Below the pieces are notes generated by a model, which was given only the letters and a program-made list of their open reading frames with translations, made no database searches and was not told where the DNA came from. Below are positions 25,038-34,024 of a stretch of 64,000 nucleotides of DNA, one piece after another. The position numbers and the translations under genes are program-made. The first letter of the stretch is position 1. The number at the start of each line of letters is the position of its first letter. Source of the stretch: Duganella sp. Root1480D1 (GTDB taxonomy: Bacteria > Pseudomonadota > Gammaproteobacteria > Burkholderiales > Burkholderiaceae_D); the NCBI RefSeq assembly GCF_001427305.1, contig NZ_LMFZ01000047.1:1-64000 (forward strand). Reading direction: 5' to 3'.

Positions 25038-25619
25038 ATGAAAACTGTTCGCCAGTTCCTGGCTGCCATCGCGCTGATTGCCCCTTTGTCCGCCTTTGCC
25101 TTCCCGATCGCTGCCGCCGGCACCGAAGGCAACCCGGTGCTGGTTGGCAGCGTCGCCAACATCATCGCCCGCTATGAAGGCAATTCCGCTTCCTACAGCA
25201 ACGACCTTTACCTCGTCACCGATGATGGCATCGTGGGCAACGATATTTTCCTGTTCAATAACCATAGTTCCGCCGTTGGCGCGACTATGGACTTGGGCAG
25301 CTTTGCCGTTGGCAGTGAGCTGGTGTTCCGCCTGCACGTCAACAACACCAACACGGACTACTTTACCGGCCCGGCCGGCCGCAACCCGGACGGTTCTTTC
25401 CACGCACGCGTCCAGGGCGCCTGGCTGCCTAACACCACGCTGGTGAGCTTTGAAGACCTGTACAACGGTCCTTTCGATTTCAACGACCTGAGCTTCTCTT
25501 TCACCAACACCACCACCCCGGACGTTCCTGCCAGCGTGCCGGAACCAGCCAGCATGCTGCTGCTGGGCCTGGGCCTGGCCGGAATCGCCGCTTCGCGCCG
25601 CAAGCCACGCAAGTCTTAA
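25038..25619 (+). CDS. PEP-CTERM sorting-domain protein (DUF4114-like body)
   Basis: 193 residues: signal peptide (1-22, ending SAFA-F), a beta-rich body with GNDIFLFNN, VSFEDLYNGPFDFNDLSFSF (a DUF4114-like segment seen in many PEP-CTERM proteins) and the sorting signal VPEPASMLLLGLGLAG with a basic end SRRKPRKS. Expected to be exported and processed by exosortase. Its control region matches that of the protein at 22300, so the two are likely co-regulated though not in one operon. Confidence 0.88.
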   Translation: MKTVRQFLAAIALIAPLSAFAFPIAAAGTEGNPVLVGSVANIIARYEGNSASYSNDLYLVTDDGIVGNDIFLFNNHSSAVGATMDLGSFAVGSELVFRLHVNNTNTDYFTGPAGRNPDGSFHARVQGAWLPNTTLVSFEDLYNGPFDFNDLSFSFTNTTTPDVPASVPEPASMLLLGLGLAGIAASRRKPRKS

Positions 25620-25637
25620 GCAGGGTAAACACGGAAA

Positions 25638-25664
25638 ACGCCGATCCATGTGATCGGCGTTTTT
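25638..25664 (+). terminator. Terminator after PEP-CTERM gene 2
   Basis: ACGCCGATC (25638-25646) pairs with GATCGGCGT (25652-25660) with loop CATGT, then Ts to 25664. It differs from the tRNA-Phe terminator by one loop base. Confidence 0.85.
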
Positions 25665-25684
25665 GTATTGGGGACCGTACCAGC

Positions 25685-25742
25685 TTGACTTGCGCCGCAG
25701 CCCGCCCTATATTAAACCAATCGGTTAATTAAGTAATTGGTG
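25685..25742 (+). promoter_or_regulatory. arsR promoter with overlapping operator
   Basis: TTGACT (25685-25690), 17 bp, TATATT (25708-25713). Overlapping the last base of the -10 and the start point is TAAACCAATCGGTTAA (25713-25728), a dyad with AACC/GGTT arms, and a further ATTGGT half-site at 25736-25741. The position is right for repression by the ArsR protein encoded next. Confidence 0.65.
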
Positions 25743-25749
25743 AAATTCG

Positions 25750-26106
25750 ATGCAAGACGCGCTCAGCCAAACCTTTTCTGCCCTGGCAGACCCGACGCGG
25801 CGCGCCATGCTGGCGCGGCTGTCGCAGGGAGAAGCCAACGTTTCCGACCTCGCCGAACCCTTCCTGGACGAGATGAGCCTGCCGGCCATCACCAAGCACT
25901 TGCAGGTACTCGAAAAGGCCGGCCTCATCACCAAGACGCGCAAGGCGCAATGGCGTTCCTGCAAGATCAACGGCGATGGACTGAAGGATGCAGCCGACTG
26001 GATGGAGCAATACCGCGTGTTCTGGGAAGCGAGCTTCGATCGCCTCGACGCCTACCTGAAAACCGTCACCGCCCAAAAACCACCTAAAGGAGAAGAAAAT
26101 GCCTGA
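25750..26106 (+). CDS. ArsR-family transcriptional regulator
   Basis: 118 residues of winged helix: DPTRRAMLARLSQGEANVSDLAE and the recognition helix MSLPAITKHLQVLEKAGLI. It lacks the ELCVCDL-type metal-binding cysteines, so it is probably of the group that pairs with SRPBCC/AHSA1 proteins rather than a metal sensor. Its stop overlaps the next gene's start by 8 bases, indicating translational coupling. Confidence 0.9.
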   Translation: MQDALSQTFSALADPTRRAMLARLSQGEANVSDLAEPFLDEMSLPAITKHLQVLEKAGLITKTRKAQWRSCKINGDGLKDAADWMEQYRVFWEASFDRLDAYLKTVTAQKPPKGEENA

Positions 26107-27046
26107 ATTCAGCGCCCCGAATGAAATCCGCATTGTCCGCCTGTACGATGCCCCCGTGCAGGCTGTCTGGGATGCATGGACCGATCCGGCCCAGGTAGCC
26201 CAATGGTGGGGGCCGCGCGGCTTCACGCTCACCACGCATAGCAAGGAGTTGCGGGTCGGCGGAAACTGGCGCTATACCATGCATGGCCCGGATGGCACCG
26301 ACTATCCGAACACCACGGTTTATCACGTAGTGGAACCGCTGCGCAAACTGGTCTACGACCACGGCGCCACCGACGACACCCCGCCGCTGTTCCGCGTCAC
26401 CGTGCTGTTTGACGAAGTGGAGGGCAAGACCCGCATGGACATGACCATGGGCCTGGCCGATGCCGAAGCGGCAGCGCAAACCCGCCAGTTCATCAAGCAC
26501 GCCAACGGCGATTCGACCTGGGACCGCCTGGCCGAATACCTGGGCAAGCGCCTGGCGGACGAAGACAAGTTCGTCATCAACCGCAGCTTCGAAGCGCCAC
26601 TGGAAACCGTGTTCGACATGTGGACCAGGCCCGAGCACCTGGCCCGCTGGCTGCCGCCTACCGGCATGGAAATGCGCTTCTTGCGCACAGACATCCGCAC
26701 TGGCGGCGCGTCGCTGTACTGCATGAGCAATGCGGCCATCACCATGTATGGCCGCGCGCACTACGAGCAGATCCGCCGCCCCGAGCTGCTGGTCTACACC
26801 CAGCAATTCTGCGACGAGAACGAAAATGTCTCGCGCCACCCGATGGCGCCGGTGTGGCCGGAAACCATGCGCACCACAGTGCAGTTCGCGGCCGAAACGC
26901 CGCAGCGCACCAGGGTTACCGTGACATGGGAAGTGGCAGGCAAAGCTACGGCGGCGGAACTGGCTGCCTTCCTTGAACACCGCGCCAGCATGACGCAGGG
27001 CTGGAGCGGATCCTTTGACAAGCTCGACGCCGCTCTGGGCGCCTGA
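26099..27046 (+). CDS. Tandem SRPBCC (AHSA1-like) protein
   Basis: 315 residues with two SRPBCC domains in a row. Domain 1 (about 5-155) starts IRIVRLYDAPVQAVWDAWTD and includes AQWWGPRGF; domain 2 (about 160-312) starts FVINRSFEAPLETVFDMWTR with LARWLPPTG. The fold binds hydrophobic ligands in a deep cavity. Single-domain partners of ArsR genes are common; here two are fused. Ligand and function unknown. It is in an operon with arsR. Confidence 0.85.
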   Translation: MPEFSAPNEIRIVRLYDAPVQAVWDAWTDPAQVAQWWGPRGFTLTTHSKELRVGGNWRYTMHGPDGTDYPNTTVYHVVEPLRKLVYDHGATDDTPPLFRVTVLFDEVEGKTRMDMTMGLADAEAAAQTRQFIKHANGDSTWDRLAEYLGKRLADEDKFVINRSFEAPLETVFDMWTRPEHLARWLPPTGMEMRFLRTDIRTGGASLYCMSNAAITMYGRAHYEQIRRPELLVYTQQFCDENENVSRHPMAPVWPETMRTTVQFAAETPQRTRVTVTWEVAGKATAAELAAFLEHRASMTQGWSGSFDKLDAALGA

Positions 27047-27059
27047 GCTCAATTGAAGC

Positions 27060-27081
27060 CCCTGCCGGCAAAGCGGCAGGG
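27060..27081. terminator. Hairpin between convergent genes
   Basis: CCCTGCCG (27060-27067) and CGGCAGGG (27074-27081) with loop GCAAAG, between the SRPBCC stop and the M16 stop. There is no T run, so factor-independent termination is uncertain. Confidence 0.45.
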
Positions 27082-27090
27082 AGGCCTCAG

Positions 27091-29910
27091 TTACGGCTTG
27101 GAGACGGGCACCCCAGCGGCTGCACCGGCAGCGGCTTTGGCGAAGTCTCCGGCCTTGATCACCGAAACGGCTTCCGGCTTCAGGTTGGCGCGCAGTGCTT
27201 CGTTAACCTGCGCCAGGGTCAATGCACTGACTTTGGCTTCCAGGTCCTTGTCGAAGGCCATGGTGCGGTCGAAGCTCAGGTAGTTCGCCAGGCGGCCAGC
27301 CAGGCCGGCGTCGACGGTGCGGCCCACTTGCTGCGATTGCAGCCAGGCTTTCTTGGCATCGGCCAGTTCGGCGTCGGTGAAGCCATCCTTGAGCGCCTTG
27401 CCCAGCTCCTCACGCAGCGCGGCTTCCACCTTGGCGGTGTTTTGCGGCGCACTGATCGCGAAGGCCAGCCACGAGCCGGCCGGGTCGCGCGATGGCACGG
27501 ACAGTTGCGAACCCACGCCATACGACAGGCCTTCCTTCTGGCGGATGCGATCGGCAAGCCGGCTGCGCATGGCGCCGCCGCCCAGCATGTAGTTGCCCAT
27601 CAACAGTGCCGGATAGGCCGCCGCGTCGTCCTTCATCGGCACCGGCTGGATCGCGAGCAGGGCCGAGTTGGCCTTGTCCGGGGTTTCCAGCGAAATGTTC
27701 TGGCCTGCCACCTGCTTCATTTCGCTGGCGATGCGAGCGTATGGCTGCTCCGCCTTCCAGTTGCCAAACAGCCTGGCTGCTTGCGCCTGCACTGCGGCGA
27801 CGTCGAAATCACCCACCACGGACAGGGTGGCGTTGCCGGCGCCGTAGTAGGCTTTGTGGAAGGCTTTGACCTGTTCCACGGTCGCAGCCTTTACTTCCGC
27901 CAGTTGCTCCGGCAAGGTCATGGCGTGGCGTGGATGGCCCGCAGGGAAAGTATCGGTCAGGCGCTGCATTGCATTGCTGGCCAACGGTTGCGGCTCCGTC
28001 ATTTGCTGCTCGGTGCCCGAGATCATCTCGCGCTGCTGCTCGGAGAAGTCCATCGCGGTCAGCGCCGGCTTCATCATCGATTCGCCCAGCAAGTCCAATG
28101 CGGCCGCCAGCTTGTCGCGCGTGGTGGTCACGTTGACAGTCACGCCTTCGGCGCCGCCGTTGACGTTCACGTTGGCCTTCAGCTTGTCGAGGGCATCCTT
28201 GACTTCCTGGCGCGACAAGCGCTCGGTACCGCTCAACAGCAACGACGCGGCCAGGTTGCCGATGACGGCCTTGCCCGCCAGGTTCTCGGCAGTTCCCATG
28301 CGCAGCTGGATCGACGCGCTGACGGTGTTGCCCTTGGTGCTCTTAGGCAGCAACGCCAGCTTCATGCCGTTGGCCAGCACCGAACGCTGGGTGCGTTTCT
28401 CGATGTTGTCGGGGCTCGGATCGAACACCTCGCCCTGGGCGATCGCTGCGCGGCCCTTGTAGTCCTTGACCAAGGCGGCGACGTCCGGCGTCTTCGGCAC
28501 TTCGCTGCGGTCGGCCGCGTCGGTCGGGATGAAACGCGCCAGGGTCCGGTTGGAAGGCTTCAGGTACTTGAGCGCGACGGCCTGCACTGCTGCCACGTCG
28601 ATTTTCTCGACCTGGTCGCGGCGCTGGTGGAACAGGCGCCAATCGCCGGCGGCCTGGGCCGAGGTCAGGGCAATGGTAAAGCGGGCGGTGTCGTTGACGG
28701 TCTGGTCGATGTCTTTGGCGATCGAGGCCTTGGCGCGCTCGACTTCAGCTTCGGTCACCGGATTGGATTTGATGTCCTCCAGCGCCTTCAGCATCGCCTC
28801 TTCCACCGCTGCGGTCTGGCCGTCTTTCGGCACCACGGCAGCGAACAGGTGATAGCCCGGCTCCATCTGGTTGAAATCGAGGTCCGCCACGGACGATGCC
28901 AGCTTGGCATCGACCAGGGCTTTGTGCAGGCGGCCGCCGGGTGCCTCGGACAGGACGCGTCCCAGCACTTGCAAGGCTGCCGCATCGGCATGGCTGGCCG
29001 GGGCAACGTGGTAGCCGGCGGCGACGATCTGGGTGCCGCCAGTGCGGCGGATGGTGACCGAACGCTCGCCGTCCTGGGTCGGTTCCGCAGTATAGGTTGG
29101 GGCCAGCACGCGGGCCGGCTTGGGAATCTTGCCGAACAATTCGTTGATCTGGGCCAGTACCTTGGCCTCGTCGAAGCGGCCCGCCACCATCAGGATCGCA
29201 TTGTCAGGCTGGTAGTAGCGCTGGTAAAACGCGCGCAGGCGCTCAATGCTCACGCCTTCGATGTCGGAACGGGCGCCAATGGTCGACTTGCCGTAGTTGT
29301 GCCAGTCGAAGGCGACCGACATGGTGCGCTCGAGCGTGACGCGGAACGGATCGCTTTCGCCCCGTTCGAATTCATTGCGGACGACCGTCATTTCGCCCTT
29401 CTGGGTCTTGTCGTTCCACAGGTCGTCCTTGCTGATCGGCGAATTGACCATGCGGTCGGCTTCCAGCTCCAGCATCAGCTTCAGGTTGTCGTCGTTGGCC
29501 GGGAAGGTCGCGAAGTAATTGGTACGGTCATACCAGGTGGTGCCGTTGAAGCGGCCGCCGGTCTGGTTCAGCACTTCCACCGGAGTCTTGCTGCCTTTCT
29601 TGATGCCGAAGTTGGCGGTCGGCTTGAACAGCAAGTGTTCCAGCAAGTGAGCCATACCGGTTTCGCCATAGTTTTCGTGGCGCGAACCGACCATGTAGAC
29701 GATGTTGGTGGTCAGGGTCGGTTTGCTCGCGTCCGGGAACAGCAGCACGCGCAGGCCGTTGGCCAGCCGGTATTCGGTAATCCCCTCGACCGAGGTGACT
29801 TTGACTGCAGCAGCCTTGTTGGCGGCGGCCTTGGCCGGCACTGCGGGCGCGCTGGCGAATGCAGGCGACAGGATCCCTGCGCTGAGCATGATGGCGGTAA
29901 GAAGCTTCAC
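27091..29910 (-). CDS. M16-family (pitrilysin-like) zinc peptidase, secreted
   Basis: 939 residues: signal peptide (1-20), two M16 halves of about 450 residues each. The first half has the inverted zinc motif HLLEH (H88, E91, H92) and the second lacks it, as is normal. The C-half has the substrate-binding pattern GSQLSVPSRDPAGSWLAF. Likely a periplasmic peptide-degrading enzyme. Spaced by over 500 bases from the next rightward gene start. Confidence 0.93.
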   Translation of the reverse strand: MKLLTAIMLSAGILSPAFASAPAVPAKAAANKAAAVKVTSVEGITEYRLANGLRVLLFPDASKPTLTTNIVYMVGSRHENYGETGMAHLLEHLLFKPTANFGIKKGSKTPVEVLNQTGGRFNGTTWYDRTNYFATFPANDDNLKLMLELEADRMVNSPISKDDLWNDKTQKGEMTVVRNEFERGESDPFRVTLERTMSVAFDWHNYGKSTIGARSDIEGVSIERLRAFYQRYYQPDNAILMVAGRFDEAKVLAQINELFGKIPKPARVLAPTYTAEPTQDGERSVTIRRTGGTQIVAAGYHVAPASHADAAALQVLGRVLSEAPGGRLHKALVDAKLASSVADLDFNQMEPGYHLFAAVVPKDGQTAAVEEAMLKALEDIKSNPVTEAEVERAKASIAKDIDQTVNDTARFTIALTSAQAAGDWRLFHQRRDQVEKIDVAAVQAVALKYLKPSNRTLARFIPTDAADRSEVPKTPDVAALVKDYKGRAAIAQGEVFDPSPDNIEKRTQRSVLANGMKLALLPKSTKGNTVSASIQLRMGTAENLAGKAVIGNLAASLLLSGTERLSRQEVKDALDKLKANVNVNGGAEGVTVNVTTTRDKLAAALDLLGESMMKPALTAMDFSEQQREMISGTEQQMTEPQPLASNAMQRLTDTFPAGHPRHAMTLPEQLAEVKAATVEQVKAFHKAYYGAGNATLSVVGDFDVAAVQAQAARLFGNWKAEQPYARIASEMKQVAGQNISLETPDKANSALLAIQPVPMKDDAAAYPALLMGNYMLGGGAMRSRLADRIRQKEGLSYGVGSQLSVPSRDPAGSWLAFAISAPQNTAKVEAALREELGKALKDGFTDAELADAKKAWLQSQQVGRTVDAGLAGRLANYLSFDRTMAFDKDLEAKVSALTLAQVNEALRANLKPEAVSVIKAGDFAKAAAGAAAGVPVSKP

Positions 29911-29999
29911 TCTGGGTAGTTCCTATATAAAAATAAAGGTTACAAATTATATAACCATGAACTTGCCTAGATGAAAATTCTTCAACTTACCCCCTCAAG

Positions 30000-30374
30000 T
30001 CACCATAAGTGCCTGCCGTCTATCACGGTGACATCGGCCGTGGCAGCATCAAAGTCATCGAACAGGCGTGCGTTGACACCTATGCGGCGGGTCTGCCCAT
30101 CCCAGCTCCCGTCACGCTGGAAATCGGGCGAATCGGAATAAGTAGCGCAGCCGCACAACGGGCAGAAATGGTGCGCCACCGCCCGGGTTTTCCAGCGGTA
30201 GGCAGTGTCGCCCGACGGAGCCGGAACGAGCTTGAACTGGCCCGGCGAAAAATAGGCCAGCAGGGCGCCGCGCTTGGCACAAAACGAGCAAGTGCAGCGC
30301 GTGAGTTCAGGGGGAATCTCGCCATCGATTTCAAACGCGACGGCACCACAGTGGCAACTTCCTTTGATAGTCAT
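30000..30374 (-). CDS. GFA/CENP-V family protein
   Basis: 124 residues from the ATG at 30374, chosen because GGGAGG lies 6 bases before it (a longer frame would start at 30401). The zinc-binding pattern is clear: GSCHCGAVAFEI, TRCTCSFCAKRG and FCPLCGCATYSD, two zinc sites as in glutathione-dependent formaldehyde-activating enzyme. Most members have unknown substrates; formaldehyde is possible but unsupported here. Confidence 0.88.
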   Translation of the reverse strand: MTIKGSCHCGAVAFEIDGEIPPELTRCTCSFCAKRGALLAYFSPGQFKLVPAPSGDTAYRWKTRAVAHHFCPLCGCATYSDSPDFQRDGSWDGQTRRIGVNARLFDDFDAATADVTVIDGRHLW

Positions 30375-30464
30375 GGCTGGCCTCCCTGTGCAAATCGTCA
30401 ATGTAGCGCCATCGACGACTCTGGAGCGCGCAGCAAACCGTTATTACCAATATAATGCCGTCCC

Positions 30465-31445
30465 ATGAAAAATCACCTGCAACTCGCCATCGCGGCGCTC
30501 ACATTTTCCAACGCCGCACTGGCCAATGACGGCATTGCCGCGGTTGGCGTTGGCGGCATTGTGTTCGGCAAGACCGACGCCATTGCCATGAAAAAGGAAG
30601 TGCTGAACATCAGCCATAACCTGATCAGCGTCGACTATGAATTCCTCAACGAGTCGACCAGGGACGTCGATGAAACCATCGTCTTCCCCCTGCCGGCCTA
30701 CCCTGCCGCCCAACAGGGCAGCGATACTTACTACGGCCAGCCAGACGGTTTTTCGATCCGGGTGGATGGCAAGCCGGTGGCATTCCAGAGCAGGCTGGTA
30801 GCCCGCTCGCCTGACGGCGATGACGTCACTGCACAATTGCGCAAACTCGGCTTCAGCAACAAGGAAATTGCCTACTCCCCCACGTTCGCCTACAAATCAG
30901 GCAAGGTCGCTGCCTTCACCGAACAGCAAGCCAGGCAGATGATCAAGCTGGGCTTGCTCGACAAGGAATCCCGCGAGCCGACCTGGACAGTAGAAGTCAA
31001 CTACGTCTGGACCCAGAAATTCCCTGCCAATAAGATCGTCCGCGTCCACCACGACTACCGCCCCTTCGTCGCCGGCGGCCCCGGTGAATCGGCCATGCAT
31101 GAAGATTTCGCAAAGATCTATTGCACCGACCAAAGCTACCTGAACGCCCGGGCCAAGGTTGAAGCACGCAAGAACGGCTACCTCAATACCCACAACGTGT
31201 CCTACATCCTCACCACCGGCAACACCTGGAAAAACGGCATCGAAGACTTCACGCTGAATATCGTCAAGCGCAAGCCGGATGAACTGATCAGCCTGTGCTT
31301 CCCCGGCGACTTCAAGAAGATCGATGCGCGCACTTACCAGGTACGCCTGCAGAACTTCCACCCGACCCAGGACCTCGACGTCCACTTCGGCAATGTCGAT
31401 AACGACGAAGACCAAAGCGGCGTCATGCCGGTGCTGCCGAAATGA
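30465..31445 (+). CDS. DUF4424-family secreted protein
   Basis: 326 residues with a signal peptide (1-20, ending AALA-N) and the DUF4424 start NDGIAAVGVGGIVFGKTDAI followed by MKKEVLNISHNLISVDYEF and a VFPLPAY segment. Function unknown. It probably lies in the periplasm. It has two cysteines (IYCTDQSY and LCFPGDF), which could form a disulfide. Single-gene unit; the next gene is convergent with stops 6 bases apart. Confidence 0.8.
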   Translation: MKNHLQLAIAALTFSNAALANDGIAAVGVGGIVFGKTDAIAMKKEVLNISHNLISVDYEFLNESTRDVDETIVFPLPAYPAAQQGSDTYYGQPDGFSIRVDGKPVAFQSRLVARSPDGDDVTAQLRKLGFSNKEIAYSPTFAYKSGKVAAFTEQQARQMIKLGLLDKESREPTWTVEVNYVWTQKFPANKIVRVHHDYRPFVAGGPGESAMHEDFAKIYCTDQSYLNARAKVEARKNGYLNTHNVSYILTTGNTWKNGIEDFTLNIVKRKPDELISLCFPGDFKKIDARTYQVRLQNFHPTQDLDVHFGNVDNDEDQSGVMPVLPK

Positions 31446-31451
31446 GTGCAA

Positions 31452-33005
31452 TCAATTGGCGGCTGCACGCTTGCTGTAGATGACCAGCTCCTTTTCGGGC
31501 TTGTCCAGCGTGCCGCGCATCGGGATCGTGCGCACCTTGCGATAGAGGGTGTCTTCGCCCAGCAAGGATTCAAACGCGGCCATGGCTGGCTGGTCCGCCA
31601 GATAGCCGGGCTGGATCACGATGGTGTCGATCCGGTGTTGCGCCAGGAGCTGCAGGATCTCGCGCCGTCCATACCCGAGGTCTCTGATGCCCAGTTCGCG
31701 CATGATGGCGATTTCCACGAACAGCTTGTCGGCGCGCCGTACTCCGACATCCGGCCGCAGGTCCAAAGTGCGCAAGTCGTAGATGAAGTTGCCATCACGG
31801 TGCGCCGAGATCAGCACATTGCTGTTGCGCGGAGCCAGCTCCGCCGCCAGTTGCGCCGCCTCCTTGAAGCCTGCGACATATGGCACGGGCGGCATCAGGG
31901 CAAGCTGGGCGAGCTGCCAGGCGGCCAGTGCCGGAATCGCGACCGGCGCCAGGCGCCCGCCAATTGTCGCAAGGCCTGCAACAGCGGCCAGGAAGAGGAA
32001 GGTAATTCCAGGCAGGTTGAAGCGTCCGTCCTTGTTCGACACAACGGTAAAGAACAGCCAGGCACAGAGGGCGAACGCCAGCAGGACCCTGGCCACCGGC
32101 GGCAGCTTGCGCAGCGCAGCAGCTCGCACAATCGCTCCCAGCCCCACAATAACCAGGACGATGCAAGGCCAGCCGAATTGCTGCGGCAGTCGCCTGAGGT
32201 ACCAGGTCCAGTTCTCCAGCGTCCACAAGCCCGGCATGCCCGGCACGGCCGTGGCGAGCGATTGGTTGACCTGGCTGAAATGGGCCACCATCAGCACTGC
32301 CGGCGCGGTCACGCACCCCATCAACACGAATGCCGCCAGGCGTTGGCGCAGCGGCGCCGGGTTGGCGTAGCGATGGAGGAAAAGGAAATACAGGAACGCC
32401 GGCACGGCAAACATGGCCTGCACCCGGGTCAGCATGGCCAGGCCCATCAGCAGTGCGCTCAGGTAAAGCCACAGCCGCCCGCCAAGTTCGAGGTAACGCA
32501 GCAAGGCATAGCCGGTCGCCAGCAGCATGGCCAGCGCCGGCACGTCGAGTTGCACCTGGCGCGACCACAGGGCAAACGGCGCCAGGCTCAACATGGCCAG
32601 CACGGCCGCCCCCGCCGTCAGCGGCCCCAGCAAGCGGCGCAACAGCAGGTAGGACATGCTCCCGGCCAGCAGCACATACAGGCTCACTGCCGCCTGCGAG
32701 GCCGCATGGTTGGCGCCCAGCACGAGCAGCACAGGCACTGAGCTCAAATAAAAAAACGGCGGGTAAAAGCCGACATTGACCGCCGGATAGCGCTGGTAGT
32801 AATCGGCCGCGAAACGCAGCGGGTCGAGCAAGCCGCCATCGAGCAGGAAGTCGCGGATAAATACCCCGTTCATCGCATGGCGCGAAGCGTCATACCACCA
32901 GAAATCGCCATTGGTCGGCGCCGTATGGAAGTAATACAGGGCGAGCATGGCGATTGCGCCAAGCGCAGCCAGTGCGCGCAGCCGGAGCGCCAATGCTTCG
33001 CTCAT
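31452..33005 (-). CDS. GT-C membrane glycosyltransferase
   Basis: 517 residues with ten or more membrane segments. Characteristic of the PMT/GT39-type fold: an N-terminal hydrophobic helix, then the first periplasmic loop with WWYDASRHAMNGVFIRDFL and the acidic residues that act in catalysis. It would use an undecaprenyl-phosphate sugar on the periplasmic side. Its ATG overlaps the GtrB stop by 4 bases (33002-33005), so it is the third gene of a gtrA-gtrB-GT-C module. Acceptor (O-antigen, glycan or protein) unknown. Confidence 0.82.
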   Translation of the reverse strand: MSEALALRLRALAALGAIAMLALYYFHTAPTNGDFWWYDASRHAMNGVFIRDFLLDGGLLDPLRFAADYYQRYPAVNVGFYPPFFYLSSVPVLLVLGANHAASQAAVSLYVLLAGSMSYLLLRRLLGPLTAGAAVLAMLSLAPFALWSRQVQLDVPALAMLLATGYALLRYLELGGRLWLYLSALLMGLAMLTRVQAMFAVPAFLYFLFLHRYANPAPLRQRLAAFVLMGCVTAPAVLMVAHFSQVNQSLATAVPGMPGLWTLENWTWYLRRLPQQFGWPCIVLVIVGLGAIVRAAALRKLPPVARVLLAFALCAWLFFTVVSNKDGRFNLPGITFLFLAAVAGLATIGGRLAPVAIPALAAWQLAQLALMPPVPYVAGFKEAAQLAAELAPRNSNVLISAHRDGNFIYDLRTLDLRPDVGVRRADKLFVEIAIMRELGIRDLGYGRREILQLLAQHRIDTIVIQPGYLADQPAMAAFESLLGEDTLYRKVRTIPMRGTLDKPEKELVIYSKRAAAN

Positions 33006-34024
33006 CGGTCCAGCTTCCTGCGGAATCCCGCGCCGACCACCCGATCCACATGGAAGCGCGGTCGCTTCTTGGAAGCTTCATACACCTTGGCCAGGTATTC
33101 GCCAATCACGCCCAGGCTAAGCAATTGCACCCCGCCCAGGAAATACATGGGCAGGACAACCGACGCCCAGCCGGGCAGCGCCTGCTCCGTGAACAAGCGC
33201 AGGAACAAGGCCCAGGCAGCCAGCAGCATGCTGCCGAACGAGACCAGCATGCCGGCGCCGGTGATCATGCGCAGCGGGTAGGCAGTGAAAGAAGTCACCC
33301 CCTGCCAGGCCAGTGCCAGCATTTTGCGCAATGGATATTTGGATTCCCCGGCAAAACGCTCTGCCCGCTCAAATTCCACCACGGAGGTCTGGAAGCCCAG
33401 TTGCATGACTATGCCGCGCAGGAACAGGTGCGTTTCCTCGTAGGAGCGCAAAGTTTCCACTGCCCGCCGCGACAACAGGCGGTAATCCGCATGGTTGAAG
33501 ACAATCTGCACGCCGAGAAAGGCCAATAGCTTGTAATAGCCCTCTGCGCTGACGCGCTTGAACCAGGTGTCGGTACTGCGCTTGCTGCGCACCGCGAAAA
33601 CGACTTCACTACCCGTGCAATAGGCCTTGACCATTTTCGGGATGGCTTCCAGGTCATCCTGCAAGTCCGCATCCAGGCTGACCAGCACATCACCTGGGGC
33701 CGTCATCAATCCGCACAACAGGGCATTCTGGTGGCCGCGATTTCGGCTGAGTTTGATGCCGGAAACTTCCTTGTGCTCGGCGGCGTAGCTGACAATCATG
33801 GGCCAGGTGTTGTCGCGGCTGCCGTCGTCAACATAATAGATACCGCTGCCTTGCGCCATCTGGCCACTGTCGATCCACTCCCGGAGCAGCGCCAGCAAGC
33901 GCCGCGTTGTTTCGGGCAACACTTCCTGCTCGTTATAACAGGGCAATACCAGGCTGACGACGGGCGGTACCTTGATTTCCTCTATGGACGAAAAGTCCAG
34001 AAGGCGCTGACCAGGTAGTTCCAT
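33002..34024 (-). CDS. GtrB-type family 2 glycosyltransferase
   Basis: 340 residues: GT-A domain beginning VSLVLPCYNEQEVLPETTRRL, the first Asp site YYVDDGSRDNTW, the DXD-type SLDADLQDD, and two C-terminal membrane segments (about 240-310). Family members transfer glucose or another sugar from a nucleotide sugar to undecaprenyl phosphate at the cytosolic face. The start at 34024 has AGGAG 8 bases upstream and overlaps gtrA by 43 bases. Confidence 0.88.
   Translation of the reverse strand: MELPGQRLLDFSSIEEIKVPPVVSLVLPCYNEQEVLPETTRRLLALLREWIDSGQMAQGSGIYYVDDGSRDNTWPMIVSYAAEHKEVSGIKLSRNRGHQNALLCGLMTAPGDVLVSLDADLQDDLEAIPKMVKAYCTGSEVVFAVRSKRSTDTWFKRVSAEGYYKLLAFLGVQIVFNHADYRLLSRRAVETLRSYEETHLFLRGIVMQLGFQTSVVEFERAERFAGESKYPLRKMLALAWQGVTSFTAYPLRMITGAGMLVSFGSMLLAAWALFLRLFTEQALPGWASVVLPMYFLGGVQLLSLGVIGEYLAKVYEASKKRPRFHVDRVVGAGFRRKLDR

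Noticed and set aside
22066-25664. Integrase-made genomic island at tRNA-Phe
   Set aside because: No integrase, no repeat of the tRNA 3' end; only the terminator stem is repeated.
27328-29919. Open frame of 863 codons antisense to the M16 peptidase gene
   Set aside because: High GC leaves long antisense frames open; the translation is low in complexity, lacks motifs, and the sense gene has clear catalytic residues.
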